NCBI GenBank assembly: GCA_031272885.1
Contig: JAISSX010000030.1
Span: 1 to 64,000 of the forward strand
From: Bifidobacteriaceae bacterium
GTDB lineage: Bacteria > Actinomycetota > Actinomycetes > Actinomycetales > WQXJ01
Reading direction: 5' to 3'
Length of the DNA stretch: 64,000 nt
Position 1 is the first letter of the stretch. Each line of letters starts with the position of its first letter. Below are positions 34,803 to 44,027 of the stretch, piece by piece. The notes below the pieces were generated by a model. It was not told the origin of the DNA. It worked only from the letters and a program-made list of their open reading frames with translations, and made no database searches. The translations under genes and the position numbers were made by a program.

Positions 34803-36308
34803 ATGAACGCCATCCTCGAAGGCCGCGAAGTCTGGTTCGTGACCGGCAGCCAGGGCCTGTACGGGCCCGAGGTGTTGGACCAGGTAGCCGACGGCTCCAA
34901 GCGCATTGTGGCCTGGCTGGATGAAGCCGGCCTGCCCCTGCCGGTTGTCTGGAAACCCACCCTGACCAGCAAGGACGCCATCCATTCTTTGGTCCTGGAG
35001 GCCAATCGTGACCCCAACTGCGTGGGCCTGATCGCCTGGATGCACACCTTCAGCCCGGCCAAGATGTGGATTGCCGGCCTGGACGCCCTGCAAAAGCCCC
35101 TGCTGCACCTGCACACCCAGGTCAACGTGGAACTGCCGTGGGACACCATCGACATGGACTTCATGAACCTGAACCAGGCCGCCCACGGCGACCGCGAGTT
35201 CGCCTCGATCGAGACCCGCCTGGGGGTGGCGCGCAAGACCGTGGTGGGCCACGCCACCGACCCGGCGGCCACCGCCCAGGTGGCCACCTGGATGCGGGCC
35301 GCGGCCGCCCGGGCCGATGCCCGGACGGGTGTGCTGGTGCGGTTTGGTGACAACATGCGCAACGTGGCCGTGACCGAGGGCGACAAGGTTGAGGCCGAAC
35401 TGGTGTGGGGCACCTCGGTCACCTACTACGGCGTCAACGACCTGGTGGCGGCGGTGGACGCGGTGCCGGACAGCGAGGCCGAATGGCTGGCCGGGCAGTA
35501 TGAGGAGCTGTATCAGGTGGTGCCGGAACTGCGTCGCGGCGGCGAGCGCCACGCCTCGTTGGTGTACGGCGCCAAACAGGAGATCGGCCTGCGCAGCTTC
35601 CTGGAACCCCTGGGGGCCACGGCCTTCACCACCAACTTCGAGGACCTGGGCGGGCTGCGCCAACTGCCCGGCCTGGCGGTGCAACGCCTGATGGCCAGCG
35701 GCTACGGCTTCGGTGCCGAAGGCGACTGGAAGACGGCCCTGCTGGTGCGGGCGGCCAAGGTGATGGGTGAAGGCCTGCCGGGCGGCGCCTCCCTGATGGA
35801 GGACTACACCTACCATCTGACGCCGGGCGAAGAGAGGATCCTGGGTGCCCACATGCTGGAGGTCTGCCCCACCTTGAGTTCGGTCCAACCGAAGCTGGAG
35901 ATCCACCCGCTGGGCATCGGCAACCGGGAAGACCCGGTGCGCCTGGTGTTCAACACCGATCCCGGCCCGGCCGTGGTGGTGGCCATGACGGACATCCGCG
36001 ACCGCTTCCGCCTGACCGCCAACACGGTGACGGTGGTGCCGCCCGATGCCCCGATGCCGAACCTGCCGGTGGGCAGCGCCGTCTGGGTGCCGGACCCGGA
36101 CTTCGCCACCTCGGCCGCCTGCTGGCTGGCGGCCGGCGCCGCCCACCACACGGTCATGTCGACCGCGGTGGGCGCGGAGGCGTTCGAGGACTACGCCCGC
36201 ATGGCTGGGACGGAATTCGCCCTGATCACGCGCGGCACCACCGCCCGCGAGTTCGCCAAGGAACTAGCCTGGAACCAGGCCTATTACCGCCTGGCGCGGG
36301 GGCTGTAG
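34803..36308 (+). CDS. araA: L-arabinose isomerase
   Basis: Converts L-arabinose to L-ribulose with a divalent metal; 501 residues, the normal length for the family. It begins [20 protein letters not shown], then [16 protein letters not shown] and [14 protein letters not shown], with metal-site acids in [14 protein letters not shown] and LMEDYTYHL, all standard AraA segments. GAAGGAACCCC precedes the ATG. It is the third gene of the arabinose operon. Confidence 0.95.
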   Translation: MNAILEGREVWFVTGSQGLYGPEVLDQVADGSKRIVAWLDEAGLPLPVVWKPTLTSKDAIHSLVLEANRDPNCVGLIAWMHTFSPAKMWIAGLDALQKPLLHLHTQVNVELPWDTIDMDFMNLNQAAHGDREFASIETRLGVARKTVVGHATDPAATAQVATWMRAAAARADARTGVLVRFGDNMRNVAVTEGDKVEAELVWGTSVTYYGVNDLVAAVDAVPDSEAEWLAGQYEELYQVVPELRRGGERHASLVYGAKQEIGLRSFLEPLGATAFTTNFEDLGGLRQLPGLAVQRLMASGYGFGAEGDWKTALLVRAAKVMGEGLPGGASLMEDYTYHLTPGEERILGAHMLEVCPTLSSVQPKLEIHPLGIGNREDPVRLVFNTDPGPAVVVAMTDIRDRFRLTANTVTVVPPDAPMPNLPVGSAVWVPDPDFATSAACWLAAGAAHHTVMSTAVGAEAFEDYARMAGTEFALITRGTTAREFAKELAWNQAYYRLARGL

Positions 36309-36375
36309 TTCTTGTAATGGCTGTCGACGTAGGCCCGGTGGGGCCGGGTTTCAGCGAGGTCAAGGGAGGCAACCG

Positions 36376-37323
36376 ATGAGCACTGTGTCCGATGGCGCCG
36401 AGGCGCACCTGCCGCTGTCCGGCCAGCAGGTCCATCTGGCGGCGGGCGGCTATGAGGCCGACATCGCCACAGTGGGGGCATCACTGCGCCGGCTGACCCT
36501 GAACGGGCGCGACCTGGTGGTGCCGTTCGAGGCCGACGAGGTGCGGCCCTGGTACCGCGGCGTGCTGCTGGTGCCTTGGCCCAACCGGGTGATCGATGCC
36601 GCCTATGACCTGCCGGGTTTGGGCCGCCAGCAGTTGGCCATCACCGAGCCGGACCGCGGCCACGCGCTGCACGGCCTGGGCCTGTGGCTGGACTGGGTGG
36701 TGCTGGAGCAGACGCCATCGGCCGCCTTGTTCAGCCTGGTGATCGAACCCCAGGTGGGCTACCCGTTCCGGCTGATCGTGATGGCGGCCTACACGTTGAG
36801 CGCGGACGGCCTGGAGACCGTGGTCCAGGCCGTCAACGCCGGGCCCGGCGTGGCGCCCTACGGCACCGGCCCGCACCCGTACGTGGTGGCCGGGCCTTCG
36901 CCCTTGAACCAGTGGACGTTCACGCTGCCGGCCGGCCAGGTGATGACGGTGACGCCGGACCGGCTGATCCCCACCGGGCTGGCCCCGGTGGCGGGCACCG
37001 AGTTCGATTTCCAGGCAGGCAAGGTGATCGGTGAGACGTTCATCGACCACGCCTTCACCGGCCTGACCTGGGACGAAGCGGGCCACGTGACTGCTACCGT
37101 GACCGACCCGGCGGCGGGCACAGGCGTGGCCGTAACCTGGGACAAGCGCTGCCCATGGGTGCAGATCCACACGGCCGATCAGCCCGACCCGGCCATCAAC
37201 CGCCTGGGCCTGGCCCTGGAGCCGATGACCTGCCCGCCGGGCGCCTTCAACAGCGGCACCGACGTGGTGTGGCTGGAAGAAGACGCCCACCACACCGCCG
37301 CCTGGACCATCTCCGGCTGGTGA
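36376..37323 (+). CDS. Aldose 1-epimerase (galactose mutarotase family)
   Basis: Mutarotase-fold enzyme of 315 residues that interconverts sugar anomers. The conserved substrate Arg-Asn region is WPNRVIDAAYDL, the His pair lies in GHALHGLGLW and GTGPHPYVV, and the C-terminal Glu is in LALEPMTCPPGAFN. It follows araA by 67 nt with an AAGGGAGGC site. It probably supplies the anomer used by AraA or released by the glycosidases. The hairpin ACCCC-acgcct-GGGGT after its stop (37367-37382) may be a terminator facing the minus-strand toxin remnant. Confidence 0.87.
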   Translation: MSTVSDGAEAHLPLSGQQVHLAAGGYEADIATVGASLRRLTLNGRDLVVPFEADEVRPWYRGVLLVPWPNRVIDAAYDLPGLGRQQLAITEPDRGHALHGLGLWLDWVVLEQTPSAALFSLVIEPQVGYPFRLIVMAAYTLSADGLETVVQAVNAGPGVAPYGTGPHPYVVAGPSPLNQWTFTLPAGQVMTVTPDRLIPTGLAPVAGTEFDFQAGKVIGETFIDHAFTGLTWDEAGHVTATVTDPAAGTGVAVTWDKRCPWVQIHTADQPDPAINRLGLALEPMTCPPGAFNSGTDVVWLEEDAHHTAAWTISGW

Positions 37324-37383
37324 CCCAACCGAGACCAGGTGTTGCTTGTCCAGGCCCAGCACCGACCCCACGCCTGGGGTACC

Positions 37384-37819
37384 TTAGCGGGCCAGGCCGA
37401 CGAAGACCGCTACGTAACGTTCCACTTCGGTCAGTTGCGACGCCGTCAGGCGGCCCAAGCGTTGCCCCAGGCTGGAGCGGCGGACTGTCGTCAGGATAGT
37501 GGCGATCATCGGCGTGCGTGTCCACCAGCGAGGCCCTTACACGCTCATCGGCCGGGACCAACACACCCTCACCCCAGTCCGCTGCCGATCGCAAGGCCGA
37601 AACCAACACCGGAGCGACAGTGCGGCCAAGCCGTTCGCCGCGTTCCTGCGAACGCCGCAGCAGGGCACGGTCAGCCTCCGCCTCTGCTGCTTGGGTCCAC
37701 CTAGCCAGGTAGGGTGCGTCCTGGTGGAGTTGGCCAAACAGGATCAGGCTCCGAGTGGTTGGAGCGGCCAGGACGGCCGCGTCAAGGAATACGGGGATGC
37801 GCTTAGAAGTCGAGGCCAT
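37384..37819 (-). pseudogene. Disrupted toxin: PIN N-terminus joined to a MazF-like C-terminus in another frame
   Basis: The first 105 codons from the ATG at 37819 read as a PIN toxin (FLDAAVLAAPTTRSLILFGQ; WTQAAEAEADRALL; SLVDTHADDRH). The PIN fold should continue past DTHADDRH, but that frame then loses similarity. In a neighbouring frame, 37509-37384 encodes 41 residues ending in a MazF/PemK-like tail (SSLGQRLGRLTASQLTEVER then a short hydrophobic end and TAA). A deletion joining two toxin genes, or a frameshift, explains this. The start overlaps the end of the antitoxin gene by 17 nt. The resemblance of the tail to MazF is judged by eye only. Confidence 0.55.
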
Positions 37820-38135
37820 CGCCCAGCATTTCAGCCATCTGGCCTGCCATCAGCATCCGGTAGCGGTCCACTTCCGCTTCCGTCACCCGCCACCTGGAGC
37901 CGCGCCGCACCGCCTTGATGGTCCCATCCTGGATGCGGCGATGGACAGTAGGACGCGATACGCCAACCAGGCCTGCCACCTCGGCCGGAGAGAACGTACG
38001 CTCTGTGGCCACCACCTGGACCGTCCTGCCCTGGTCCGCCTGTCGCCGCAGGAAGTCCCACACCGCCCTGGCGCAATCCGAGTCATAGGACTGGTTCAGC
38101 TTCACCATCTCCGGTGACACCACCAAAGTGCTCAT
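37803..38135 (-). CDS. Excisionase-type helix-turn-helix antitoxin
   Basis: Protein of 110 residues with a MerR/excisionase-type DNA-binding domain (TFSPAEVAGLVGVSRPTVHR, then RRIQDGTIKAVRRGSRWRVT). The N-terminal 45 residues form a helical segment (AVWDFLRRQADQGRTVQVV). Such proteins are common antitoxins of PIN toxins in Actinobacteria. The start lies 6 nt after TAGACT with no ribosome site, so the mRNA is probably leaderless, and an ATTGAAC-N8-GTTCAAT inverted repeat just upstream is a likely operator. Its toxin partner is broken. Confidence 0.78.
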   Translation of the reverse strand: MSTLVVSPEMVKLNQSYDSDCARAVWDFLRRQADQGRTVQVVATERTFSPAEVAGLVGVSRPTVHRRIQDGTIKAVRRGSRWRVTEAEVDRYRMLMAGQMAEMLGDGLDF

Positions 38136-38141
38136 GCGACC

Positions 38142-38172
38142 AGTCTACATATTGAACAGTATCCAGTTCAAT
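38142..38172 (-). promoter_or_regulatory. Leaderless promoter and operator of the third antitoxin
   Basis: TAGACT (38147-38142 on the minus strand) lies exactly 6 nt before the ATG at 38135. Upstream, ATTGAAC (38151-38157) and GTTCAAT (38166-38172) form an inverted repeat with an 8-nt spacer, placed to overlap the promoter. Confidence 0.55.
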
Positions 38173-38273
38173 CCGTTCACCGCGGCATGGCTGGAAGCAG
38201 CGCAACAATTCGCGAAGCGCGACCGCTGAGTTGTCCCGCCGAGGCGGCAGTAACAGGGGCCAACGTTCTATGT

Positions 38274-38393
38274 ATGAACCTGAAACAAGTCAGCCGCTGC
38301 GTGCTCTACGCCCGGCTCAGTGTCACCGAAGAAGAATCGGTCTCGATCGAGCGTCAGCTTCAGTCCGGCCGCAGCTACGCCAGCGCACGCCTG
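38274..38393 (+). pseudogene. N-terminal remnant of a serine recombinase
   Basis: From the ATG at 38274 the frame encodes SRCVLYARLSVTEEESVSIE then RQLQSGRSYASARL, which matches the start of large serine recombinases, including the catalytic serine region (YARLSV). Similarity ends after about 40 codons, and the frame then runs without recognisable sequence to a stop at 38484-38486. The remaining recombinase is absent. With the broken toxin next door it marks a site of past insertion and decay. Confidence 0.65.
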
Positions 38394-38452
38394 CGGTTGA
38401 CCCGATCCGCGCGCGGACTGGCCCGTTGGTGGGAAGGCGCGCTCGGGAACAC

Positions 38453-40669
38453 CTACCAGTTAAGGCCCACGCGCTTGGGGGCGTAGAAGGTGCCGGCGCC
38501 CTTGCCCTTGTAGAAGTACAGGTTGCCCAGCTTGTCGCGGCCCACAATGTCCGCCCGGCCGTCCCCGTCCAGGTCCGCCCCGGTAGCCAAAGTGTTGCCC
38601 ACCCAGCCGTGACCCACCGACCTGCCCACACCGAAGGTGCCATTGCCGCGGCCCATGTAGGCGTACAGGCCACCGACCGAGTTCAACATCAAGATGTCTT
38701 TGCGGCCATCGGAGTTGAGATCCCCCGCGGCATACAGGTTGAGGCCGCGCCAGCCGCGCCCCACCTCCGGGTAGGGCGTCTTGAAACCGCCGCTGCCGTT
38801 GCCGGCGTACAGCCACAACCGGCCCGAATCATCGATGGCCAACAGGTCGTTGCGGCCATCGGAGGTCAGGTCACCCGCGGGGATAATCCGGAACGGACTC
38901 CAGCCGTGGCCAATCTGCGTGGACGGGTAAAGGTACCCAGACCCGTCCCCTGGGAACAAGAACAGCACCCCTTGCGCATCACGCGCCAACAGGTCTGCCC
39001 GGCCGTCACCGTTCCAGTCTCCCGGGGCATAGATAAACACCGAGCCAAACGATTGCCCCAGCGTCCGGTAGCTGCCCAAGGTGCCGTCCGCGTTGACCGG
39101 GTAGGACCGTAGGTCGCCCTCCCAGGTGACGGCGATCACCTCGCCGCGGCCGTCCCCATCCATGTCCGGGCTCAGCACGATCTGTTCCATGGTGTAGTCG
39201 ATCGTGTCCGCCGTGGTGGAGGCGGGGATCTCCTTGGCTAGCTTCAGCAGCTTGACCACGTCCAGCACGCCGTAGCCGGTGTAGATGTCGCGGCCGGCCG
39301 GGCCCACGTCATGGGCGGACTGGCGCAGCAACTGCTTGACCTCGGCCTGCTGCAGGTCAGGGTTGAAGCGCAGCAGCAAACCCACGGCGGCCGCCACGTG
39401 CGGGGCGGCGAACGAGGTGCCGTCTTCGATGCCGTATCCACCGGCGTTCAGCACGATGATGGAGGCGCCCGGCGCAGCGATGTCGACCTGCGAGTTGTAG
39501 GTGGAGAACGAGGCCTGCTTCGCGTTGATGTCGGTAGCGGCCACGGAGATCACCGGGTCATAGGCGGCCGGGAACACCAACGGGTTGGTGACGTTGTTGA
39601 CGGTGGCGCTGCCGTAGTTGCCGGCGCTGGCCACCACGATGACGCCCTTAGAGATGGCGTAGTCGATGGCGTCCTTCAGCGTGGACGGCATCGCGGTGCC
39701 AACAAACCCGACCGACAGGTTGATGACGCGGGCGCCATCGTCGGTAGCCCCGCGGATGGCGTTGATCATGGCCGCGTCCGTCATGGCGCCCACATAGGAG
39801 CTGGAGATCTTGTAGACATAGACGTGCTGGTCCCAGGCGGCACCGGATACGGCCCAGCCGTTGTCGGTGCAGGCGCCGATCACCCCGGCGGTGGCGGTGC
39901 CGTGGTAGGTGTCCGCGTCCGAGCCCATCGACGTGGGGTTGACGTCGCTGTCCCCGTCGCCGTAGTCATACTTGCCGATGATGTTGCTGCAGGCGTCCGC
40001 GTGCGACATCAGGAAGCCGGAGTCGATGTCCGCCACGGGTGCGGACGAGGCGCTCTTGGCGCTGCCCAGGTCGGTCCAGACACCATCGAAACCGGCCCCC
40101 GGGAAACCGCCCAACGCCCACTGCTGGGCCTTTTGGAAGGCCGGGTCGTTGGGCGAACTGTGGTACAGCGGCACGGGCGTGAAACCGTAGTCCAGCGCCT
40201 CGTACAGCGGCGACTCGGCCAACGCTGCCGCCACCACTTCGGCCGCTTCCGGGCTGGAGGCGTCGATTTCGACTAGCGGCACCTCGCCATCGGGCACCGG
40301 GGTGATGGTTACGGTGGCGGTTTCACCGGTGCCGGCCAGCGCCGCCGCCACCTGGTCTTCCACCTGGTCCTCCGACACTTCGACGGCCGGTACCACCACC
40401 AGGCGTTCAGCATCGACGCCTTCGTCATCCGGGTCCAGGGCCGGGCCCAGCGGCTCTGTGGCGCCCGCCTCGGTACCAGGTCCTTGAACCGGTTCGTGGG
40501 TGGCGTCGGTTTCGCTTTCGGTTGCCTCCAGGCCGGTGTCCGATGTCGCGGTGGTGCCATCGGGTTCGGCGGCGCCATCGAGAGCGGTAGCCGGGGCAAG
40601 GCAGAGAGGGGCAAGTGCGAGCACGCCGGCCAGCCCGAGCACGGCTGGCAAGGCACGGCGGGAAGTCAT
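38453..40669 (-). CDS. Secreted S8 (subtilisin-like) protease with FG-GAP/VCBS repeats
   Basis: Extracellular serine protease, 738 residues. A signal peptide (MTSRRALPAVLGLAGVLALA) ends near residue 30, followed by a Thr/Glu-rich stretch and a pro-region with SEDQVEDQVAAALAGTGETA. The catalytic triad is Asp in VADIDSG, His in DTYHGTATAG and Ser in GTSFAAPHVAA. The C-terminal 230 residues hold at least five FG-GAP/VCBS units with Ca-binding loops (DMDGDGRGE, DWNGDGRAD, DLTSDGRND, DLNSDGRKD, DLDGDGRAD). No LPXTG or C-terminal membrane helix is present, so it is likely released or held by the repeats. ATG 40669 was chosen for the signal peptide. Confidence 0.9.
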   Translation of the reverse strand: MTSRRALPAVLGLAGVLALAPLCLAPATALDGAAEPDGTTATSDTGLEATESETDATHEPVQGPGTEAGATEPLGPALDPDDEGVDAERLVVVPAVEVSEDQVEDQVAAALAGTGETATVTITPVPDGEVPLVEIDASSPEAAEVVAAALAESPLYEALDYGFTPVPLYHSSPNDPAFQKAQQWALGGFPGAGFDGVWTDLGSAKSASSAPVADIDSGFLMSHADACSNIIGKYDYGDGDSDVNPTSMGSDADTYHGTATAGVIGACTDNGWAVSGAAWDQHVYVYKISSSYVGAMTDAAMINAIRGATDDGARVINLSVGFVGTAMPSTLKDAIDYAISKGVIVVASAGNYGSATVNNVTNPLVFPAAYDPVISVAATDINAKQASFSTYNSQVDIAAPGASIIVLNAGGYGIEDGTSFAAPHVAAAVGLLLRFNPDLQQAEVKQLLRQSAHDVGPAGRDIYTGYGVLDVVKLLKLAKEIPASTTADTIDYTMEQIVLSPDMDGDGRGEVIAVTWEGDLRSYPVNADGTLGSYRTLGQSFGSVFIYAPGDWNGDGRADLLARDAQGVLFLFPGDGSGYLYPSTQIGHGWSPFRIIPAGDLTSDGRNDLLAIDDSGRLWLYAGNGSGGFKTPYPEVGRGWRGLNLYAAGDLNSDGRKDILMLNSVGGLYAYMGRGNGTFGVGRSVGHGWVGNTLATGADLDGDGRADIVGRDKLGNLYFYKGKGAGTFYAPKRVGLNW

Positions 40670-40905
40670 AACAGAAGACTCCGTCGGTAGGGGACTGCGG
40701 CAGGATTCGCTTACCACGCTAGATCACGCCGACCGCCAAAGAAAGCGGCGTTCGTCCCGAGCGGCCAAACCTCTGAGTATTCCTGCCCCCAAACCGGCGC
40801 CAATTCAGCCGAAGGCGGACTTGGCACCCCAATCTGGCCGATCACCAGGCCCAAGGCGCCCGGCGCGGCTATGGTTGAACCGAGTCTTGAATTACAGTTG
40901 GCCTG

Positions 40906-41481
40906 ATGGAAGGACAAAGCGTGTCTGACACCGGTACGGCACAACACTCCCGCGGCGACAGCCGCAAGCAGATCATCTACCTGGCGGTCGGCGGCGTCAT
41001 CGCCCTGCTCTTAGTGGGTGGCCTGATCGCCCTGTTCTACTTCACCGGCCAGAAGGACACCCCGGCGGCCGAAGCCTCACCGCTGCCCACTCCCCCCACC
41101 CCCACCATCACCGTCACCATTACGGAACCGGCGCCATCGGCCACCGTCAGCCCCATGGCGCGGGCTGAGGGCACCGCCTTCTACCTGGCCATGCCGGCCA
41201 CGGTCAACGCCTATTCCCTGGTCGAGGCCACCCCCAACCTCGATTGGGAATCGGCCGGCGCCATCGAGGCCTACACCTTGACCTACTCGGACGGCACCGA
41301 CGCCGTCACCGTGCAGGCTGGGCAGTGGCGCACCGACCAGCTAGCCACCGACGCCCTGACCGGTTTGGGCGGCGCCGCCGCCTCCGATAAGTCCGTCACC
41401 TGGGCCAATCAGACGGCCCTATTCAAGGTGGAAGCCCCGAAGGGCGGGGCCCCCATCTTCGAGGCCGGCTTCCCCTTCTGA
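40906..41481 (+). CDS. Single-pass membrane protein of unknown function
   Basis: Protein of 191 residues: a short polar cytoplasmic end (SRGDSRKQ), one membrane helix (IIYLAVGGVIALLLVGGLIALFYF, about residues 23-46), a Pro/Thr linker (PLPTPPTPTITVTITEPAPS) and an outer domain of about 100 residues (FYLAMPATVNAYSLVEATPN; DAVTVQAGQW). No family recognised. The ATG at 40906 is 7 nt after TACAGT, while a GTG at 40921 follows AAGGAC; both starts are possible. It lies 35 nt before an ABC exporter gene pair on the same strand, so it may be an accessory part of it. Confidence 0.72.
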   Translation: MEGQSVSDTGTAQHSRGDSRKQIIYLAVGGVIALLLVGGLIALFYFTGQKDTPAAEASPLPTPPTPTITVTITEPAPSATVSPMARAEGTAFYLAMPATVNAYSLVEATPNLDWESAGAIEAYTLTYSDGTDAVTVQAGQWRTDQLATDALTGLGGAAASDKSVTWANQTALFKVEAPKGGAPIFEAGFPF

Positions 41482-41516
41482 GCCGAGGCCGGCGCCCCCC
41501 AAGCCCCGGGAGAACC

Positions 41517-42329
41517 ATGAGCCCTGCGAGCCCCAATAGCCCCACACCAGACCTAGCCGTCTCGATCCAAGGCCTCAAGGTGGTGCGCGGCGGCCGGGTG
41601 GTGCTGCCCGGCCTTGACCTGGCCGTGCCGGCCGGGCAGATCGTTGGCCTGCTAGGCCCATCCGGCGGCGGCAAGTCAACCCTGATGCGCGCCATCGTCG
41701 GTGTGCAGGTGGTGGCGGGCGGGACCGTCACCGTGCTGGGCCAACCGGCCGGGTCACCCAGCCTGCGCCACCGCGTTGGCTACATGACCCAAAGCCCGTC
41801 CGTCTACGAAGACCTGACCGTCACCGAGAATCTGTCCTACTTCGCCGCCCTGTTCGGCGCCGGCCCGGACGCCGTTGCCCGGGTCATCGAACGGGTCAGC
41901 TTGACCAGCCACGCCGGCCAGGCCGTGCGGCGCCTGTCCGGCGGCCAACGCTCCCGGGTGTCGCTGGCGGCGGCCCTGGTGGGCGGGCCCGAACTGCTGG
42001 TGTTGGATGAACCGACCGTGGGCCTTGACCCGGTGCTGCGCCGCGACCTGTGGGCGTTGTTCCGCGAACTGTCGGGCGAAGGCAAGACCCTCCTGGTGTC
42101 CAGCCACGTCATGGACGAGGCCACCCGCTGCGACCGCCTGGTGCTGCTGCACGAAGGGCGGGTGCTGGCGGATGACACCCCCACCGGCATTCTGGCCGCC
42201 ACCGGCACTTCAGACGCCGAGGCCGCCTTCCTGGCGCTGGAGGCCCAAGCAGCCCAAGCAGCCCAAGCGGCACAGGCCGCGCAGGCTGCCGCGGCCCAGC
42301 AGGCCCCGGCCGAAGGGGGTGCCCGATGA
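41517..42329 (+). CDS. ABC exporter ATP-binding protein (ABC-2 type)
   Basis: ATPase of 270 residues. Walker A is GPSGGGKST, the Q-loop YMTQSPSVYEDLTV, the signature LSGGQRSRVSLAAAL, Walker B LLVLDEPTVGLDP and the switch His in LLVSSHVMDE. These and the DRRM-like C-terminal half place it with drug/Na-type exporters (CcmA/NatA group). The last 30 residues are an unusual Ala/Gln tail encoded by near-repeats of GCAGCCCAA. The stop overlaps the permease start by 4 nt. Substrate unknown. Confidence 0.92.
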   Translation: MSPASPNSPTPDLAVSIQGLKVVRGGRVVLPGLDLAVPAGQIVGLLGPSGGGKSTLMRAIVGVQVVAGGTVTVLGQPAGSPSLRHRVGYMTQSPSVYEDLTVTENLSYFAALFGAGPDAVARVIERVSLTSHAGQAVRRLSGGQRSRVSLAAALVGGPELLVLDEPTVGLDPVLRRDLWALFRELSGEGKTLLVSSHVMDEATRCDRLVLLHEGRVLADDTPTGILAATGTSDAEAAFLALEAQAAQAAQAAQAAQAAAAQQAPAEGGAR

Positions 42330-43060
42330 GCGCCCGCCGCACCCTGGCCACCGCCCACCGCATCATGTTGCAGTTGCGGCATGACCCTCGTTCGATCGCC
42401 CTGATGGTGCTGGTGCCCTGCATCATCATGGGCCTGATTGCCTGGATGTTCCAGGACAACCCGATGGTGATCGACCGCTTCGGCCCCATCCTGGTGGCCA
42501 TTTTCCCGGCCTTCGTCATGTTCCTGATCACCTCGGTCACCACGCTGCGCGAGCGCACCAGCGGCACCCTGGAGCGGCTCATGTCCAGCCCGGTGGGCAA
42601 GGCCGATTTCCTGTTCGGCTATGCCCTGGCCTTCGCCGCCATGGCTGCCGTCCAGGCCATCGTGCTGACCGCCTGGGCGCGGTGGGTCTGCGGCATGGAC
42701 GTGCGCGGCTCCCTTGCCGCCATGATGGGCGTGGCGGTGCTGGACGCCGTGCTGGGCTCGTCTCTTGGCCTGGCAGCCTCGTCGTTTGCCCGCACCGAGT
42801 TCCAGGCCGTGCAGATGCTGCCGCTGATGATCGTCCCCCAGCTAGTGGTGTGCGGCCTGGTGATGCCGCGCAACCAGATGCCGCGGGTGCTGGAACTGTT
42901 CTCCGACGTGGTGCCGTTCACCTACGCCGTCGAGGCAGCGGGCGACATCGCCGGCGGACAGCCTGCCAGCGATGCCCTGCCGGACGTGGCCCTGGTGTTG
43001 GGCTTCACGGTGCTAGCCATCGGCTTGGGCGTGCTGACGCTGCGGCGCCGCACGCCCTAG
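42326..43060 (+). CDS. ABC-2 type exporter permease
   Basis: Membrane protein of 244 residues with six hydrophobic segments. The ABC-2 signature is TTLRERTSGTLERLMSSPV near residue 72, followed by GKADFLFGYALAF, and the C-terminal LFSDVVPFTYAVEA typical of the family. Its ATG overlaps the ATPase stop (ATGA at 42326-42329). It forms the membrane part of the exporter with the preceding ATPase. A minus-strand lipoprotein gene ends 4 nt downstream. Confidence 0.9.
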   Translation: MSARRTLATAHRIMLQLRHDPRSIALMVLVPCIIMGLIAWMFQDNPMVIDRFGPILVAIFPAFVMFLITSVTTLRERTSGTLERLMSSPVGKADFLFGYALAFAAMAAVQAIVLTAWARWVCGMDVRGSLAAMMGVAVLDAVLGSSLGLAASSFARTEFQAVQMLPLMIVPQLVVCGLVMPRNQMPRVLELFSDVVPFTYAVEAAGDIAGGQPASDALPDVALVLGFTVLAIGLGVLTLRRRTP

Positions 43061-43063
43061 CGC

Positions 43064-43960
43064 TCAGTCGCCCACCGGGCCTTCGAAGGCGAAGTAGTCA
43101 CCCTCCGCGTGCGGTTGGTTGTCGACAAACAGACCGATCTTCACCTGCCCGCCTTCGACGGCGTAGTAGTAGTTCGAGTCGTTCTTCGGCGCCTCGTCGA
43201 TGACGGCCTTGGCCACGGTCTCAGCCGCGCCGTCAACCGCCGTCTCCGGGTAGACCTGCTTGAAGATGCCGCTGGTCAGGGCGTCGCGAATGTCGCCGCT
43301 GTCGCCCGCCGGGAAGACCTGGCTGAACGGGATGGTCTGGCCGGTGCTGAGGTCGAACACCTGGGCCGTCAACGTGGTGGTGGGGTAGGCGGCATCGGGC
43401 GCTTGGGCGGTGGTGTAGGCGCGCACCGACAGCCGGTCGTTGTAGAGGGCGTAGGCGGCCTTGACGGTGTAGACCGTGTTATCGGGTTGATCGGATGACA
43501 CCGGGAACAGGAAGAACTCCTGCAGGTAGGCGTTAACCTCTTCGGAGTGGCTGAAGCCGCCGCCGTCGAAGATGTCCACCACTTCCACGGTCGATTCACC
43601 CTTGGTCTGGGTGGTGGTTTCAAACACGATCGCCTGGCACGGCGCGGTGGTTGCGGCACCGTCTTCACACACCCGGTCCGAACCGTCGCTGACTACCTTG
43701 CCCGATGGCGTGGGGCTGGGTTCCGGGGTGGCGGTGGCCGATGGCGTGGCTGGGGCTGTCGAGGCCGCCTGGCTGGGGCTGGGGCTGGCGGCCGATGGCG
43801 AGGCCGACGGGCTGGCGCTGTGTGCAGCCGAAGCCGAAGCCGTGGCCGAAGCCGAACCCTTGCCGGCGCCGCTGGCCTTGTTGCCCTGGCCGCACCCGGC
43901 CACCAATGCCCCCAACAGGGCCACTCCGGCCGCCAAGGCCAGCAACTGCTTGTTCTTCAT
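43064..43960 (-). CDS. Lipoprotein with RsiV/DUF3298-like domain
   Basis: Surface lipoprotein, 298 residues. The signal peptide MKNKQLLALAAGVALLG ends at lipobox ALVAGCG. A 65-residue low-complexity Ala/Ser/Pro/Thr linker follows (near-repeats of SASPSAS). The folded part (from about residue 95) contains VVDIFDGGGFSHSEEVNAYL, YALYNDRLSVRAYTTAQAPD and TLTAQVFDLSTGQTIPFSQV, the layout of DUF3298/RsiV-type domains. No partner sigma factor is nearby. Family call is by pattern and only moderately sure. Confidence 0.65.
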   Translation of the reverse strand: MKNKQLLALAAGVALLGALVAGCGQGNKASGAGKGSASATASASAAHSASPSASPSAASPSPSQAASTAPATPSATATPEPSPTPSGKVVSDGSDRVCEDGAATTAPCQAIVFETTTQTKGESTVEVVDIFDGGGFSHSEEVNAYLQEFFLFPVSSDQPDNTVYTVKAAYALYNDRLSVRAYTTAQAPDAAYPTTTLTAQVFDLSTGQTIPFSQVFPAGDSGDIRDALTSGIFKQVYPETAVDGAAETVAKAVIDEAPKNDSNYYYAVEGGQVKIGLFVDNQPHAEGDYFAFEGPVGD

Positions 43961-44027
43961 GGGTCCAACCCGTCCTCTTGATGACTAATGGGGCGGGGCG
44001 AAGACAATCAGCTTAACCGGCGGCCGC

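Noticed and set aside
38393-39112. Continuation of the recombinase frame and a longer plus-strand frame through the S8 protease gene
   Set aside because: The sequence after codon 40 has no recombinase similarity; the longer frame is antisense to a well-supported protease.
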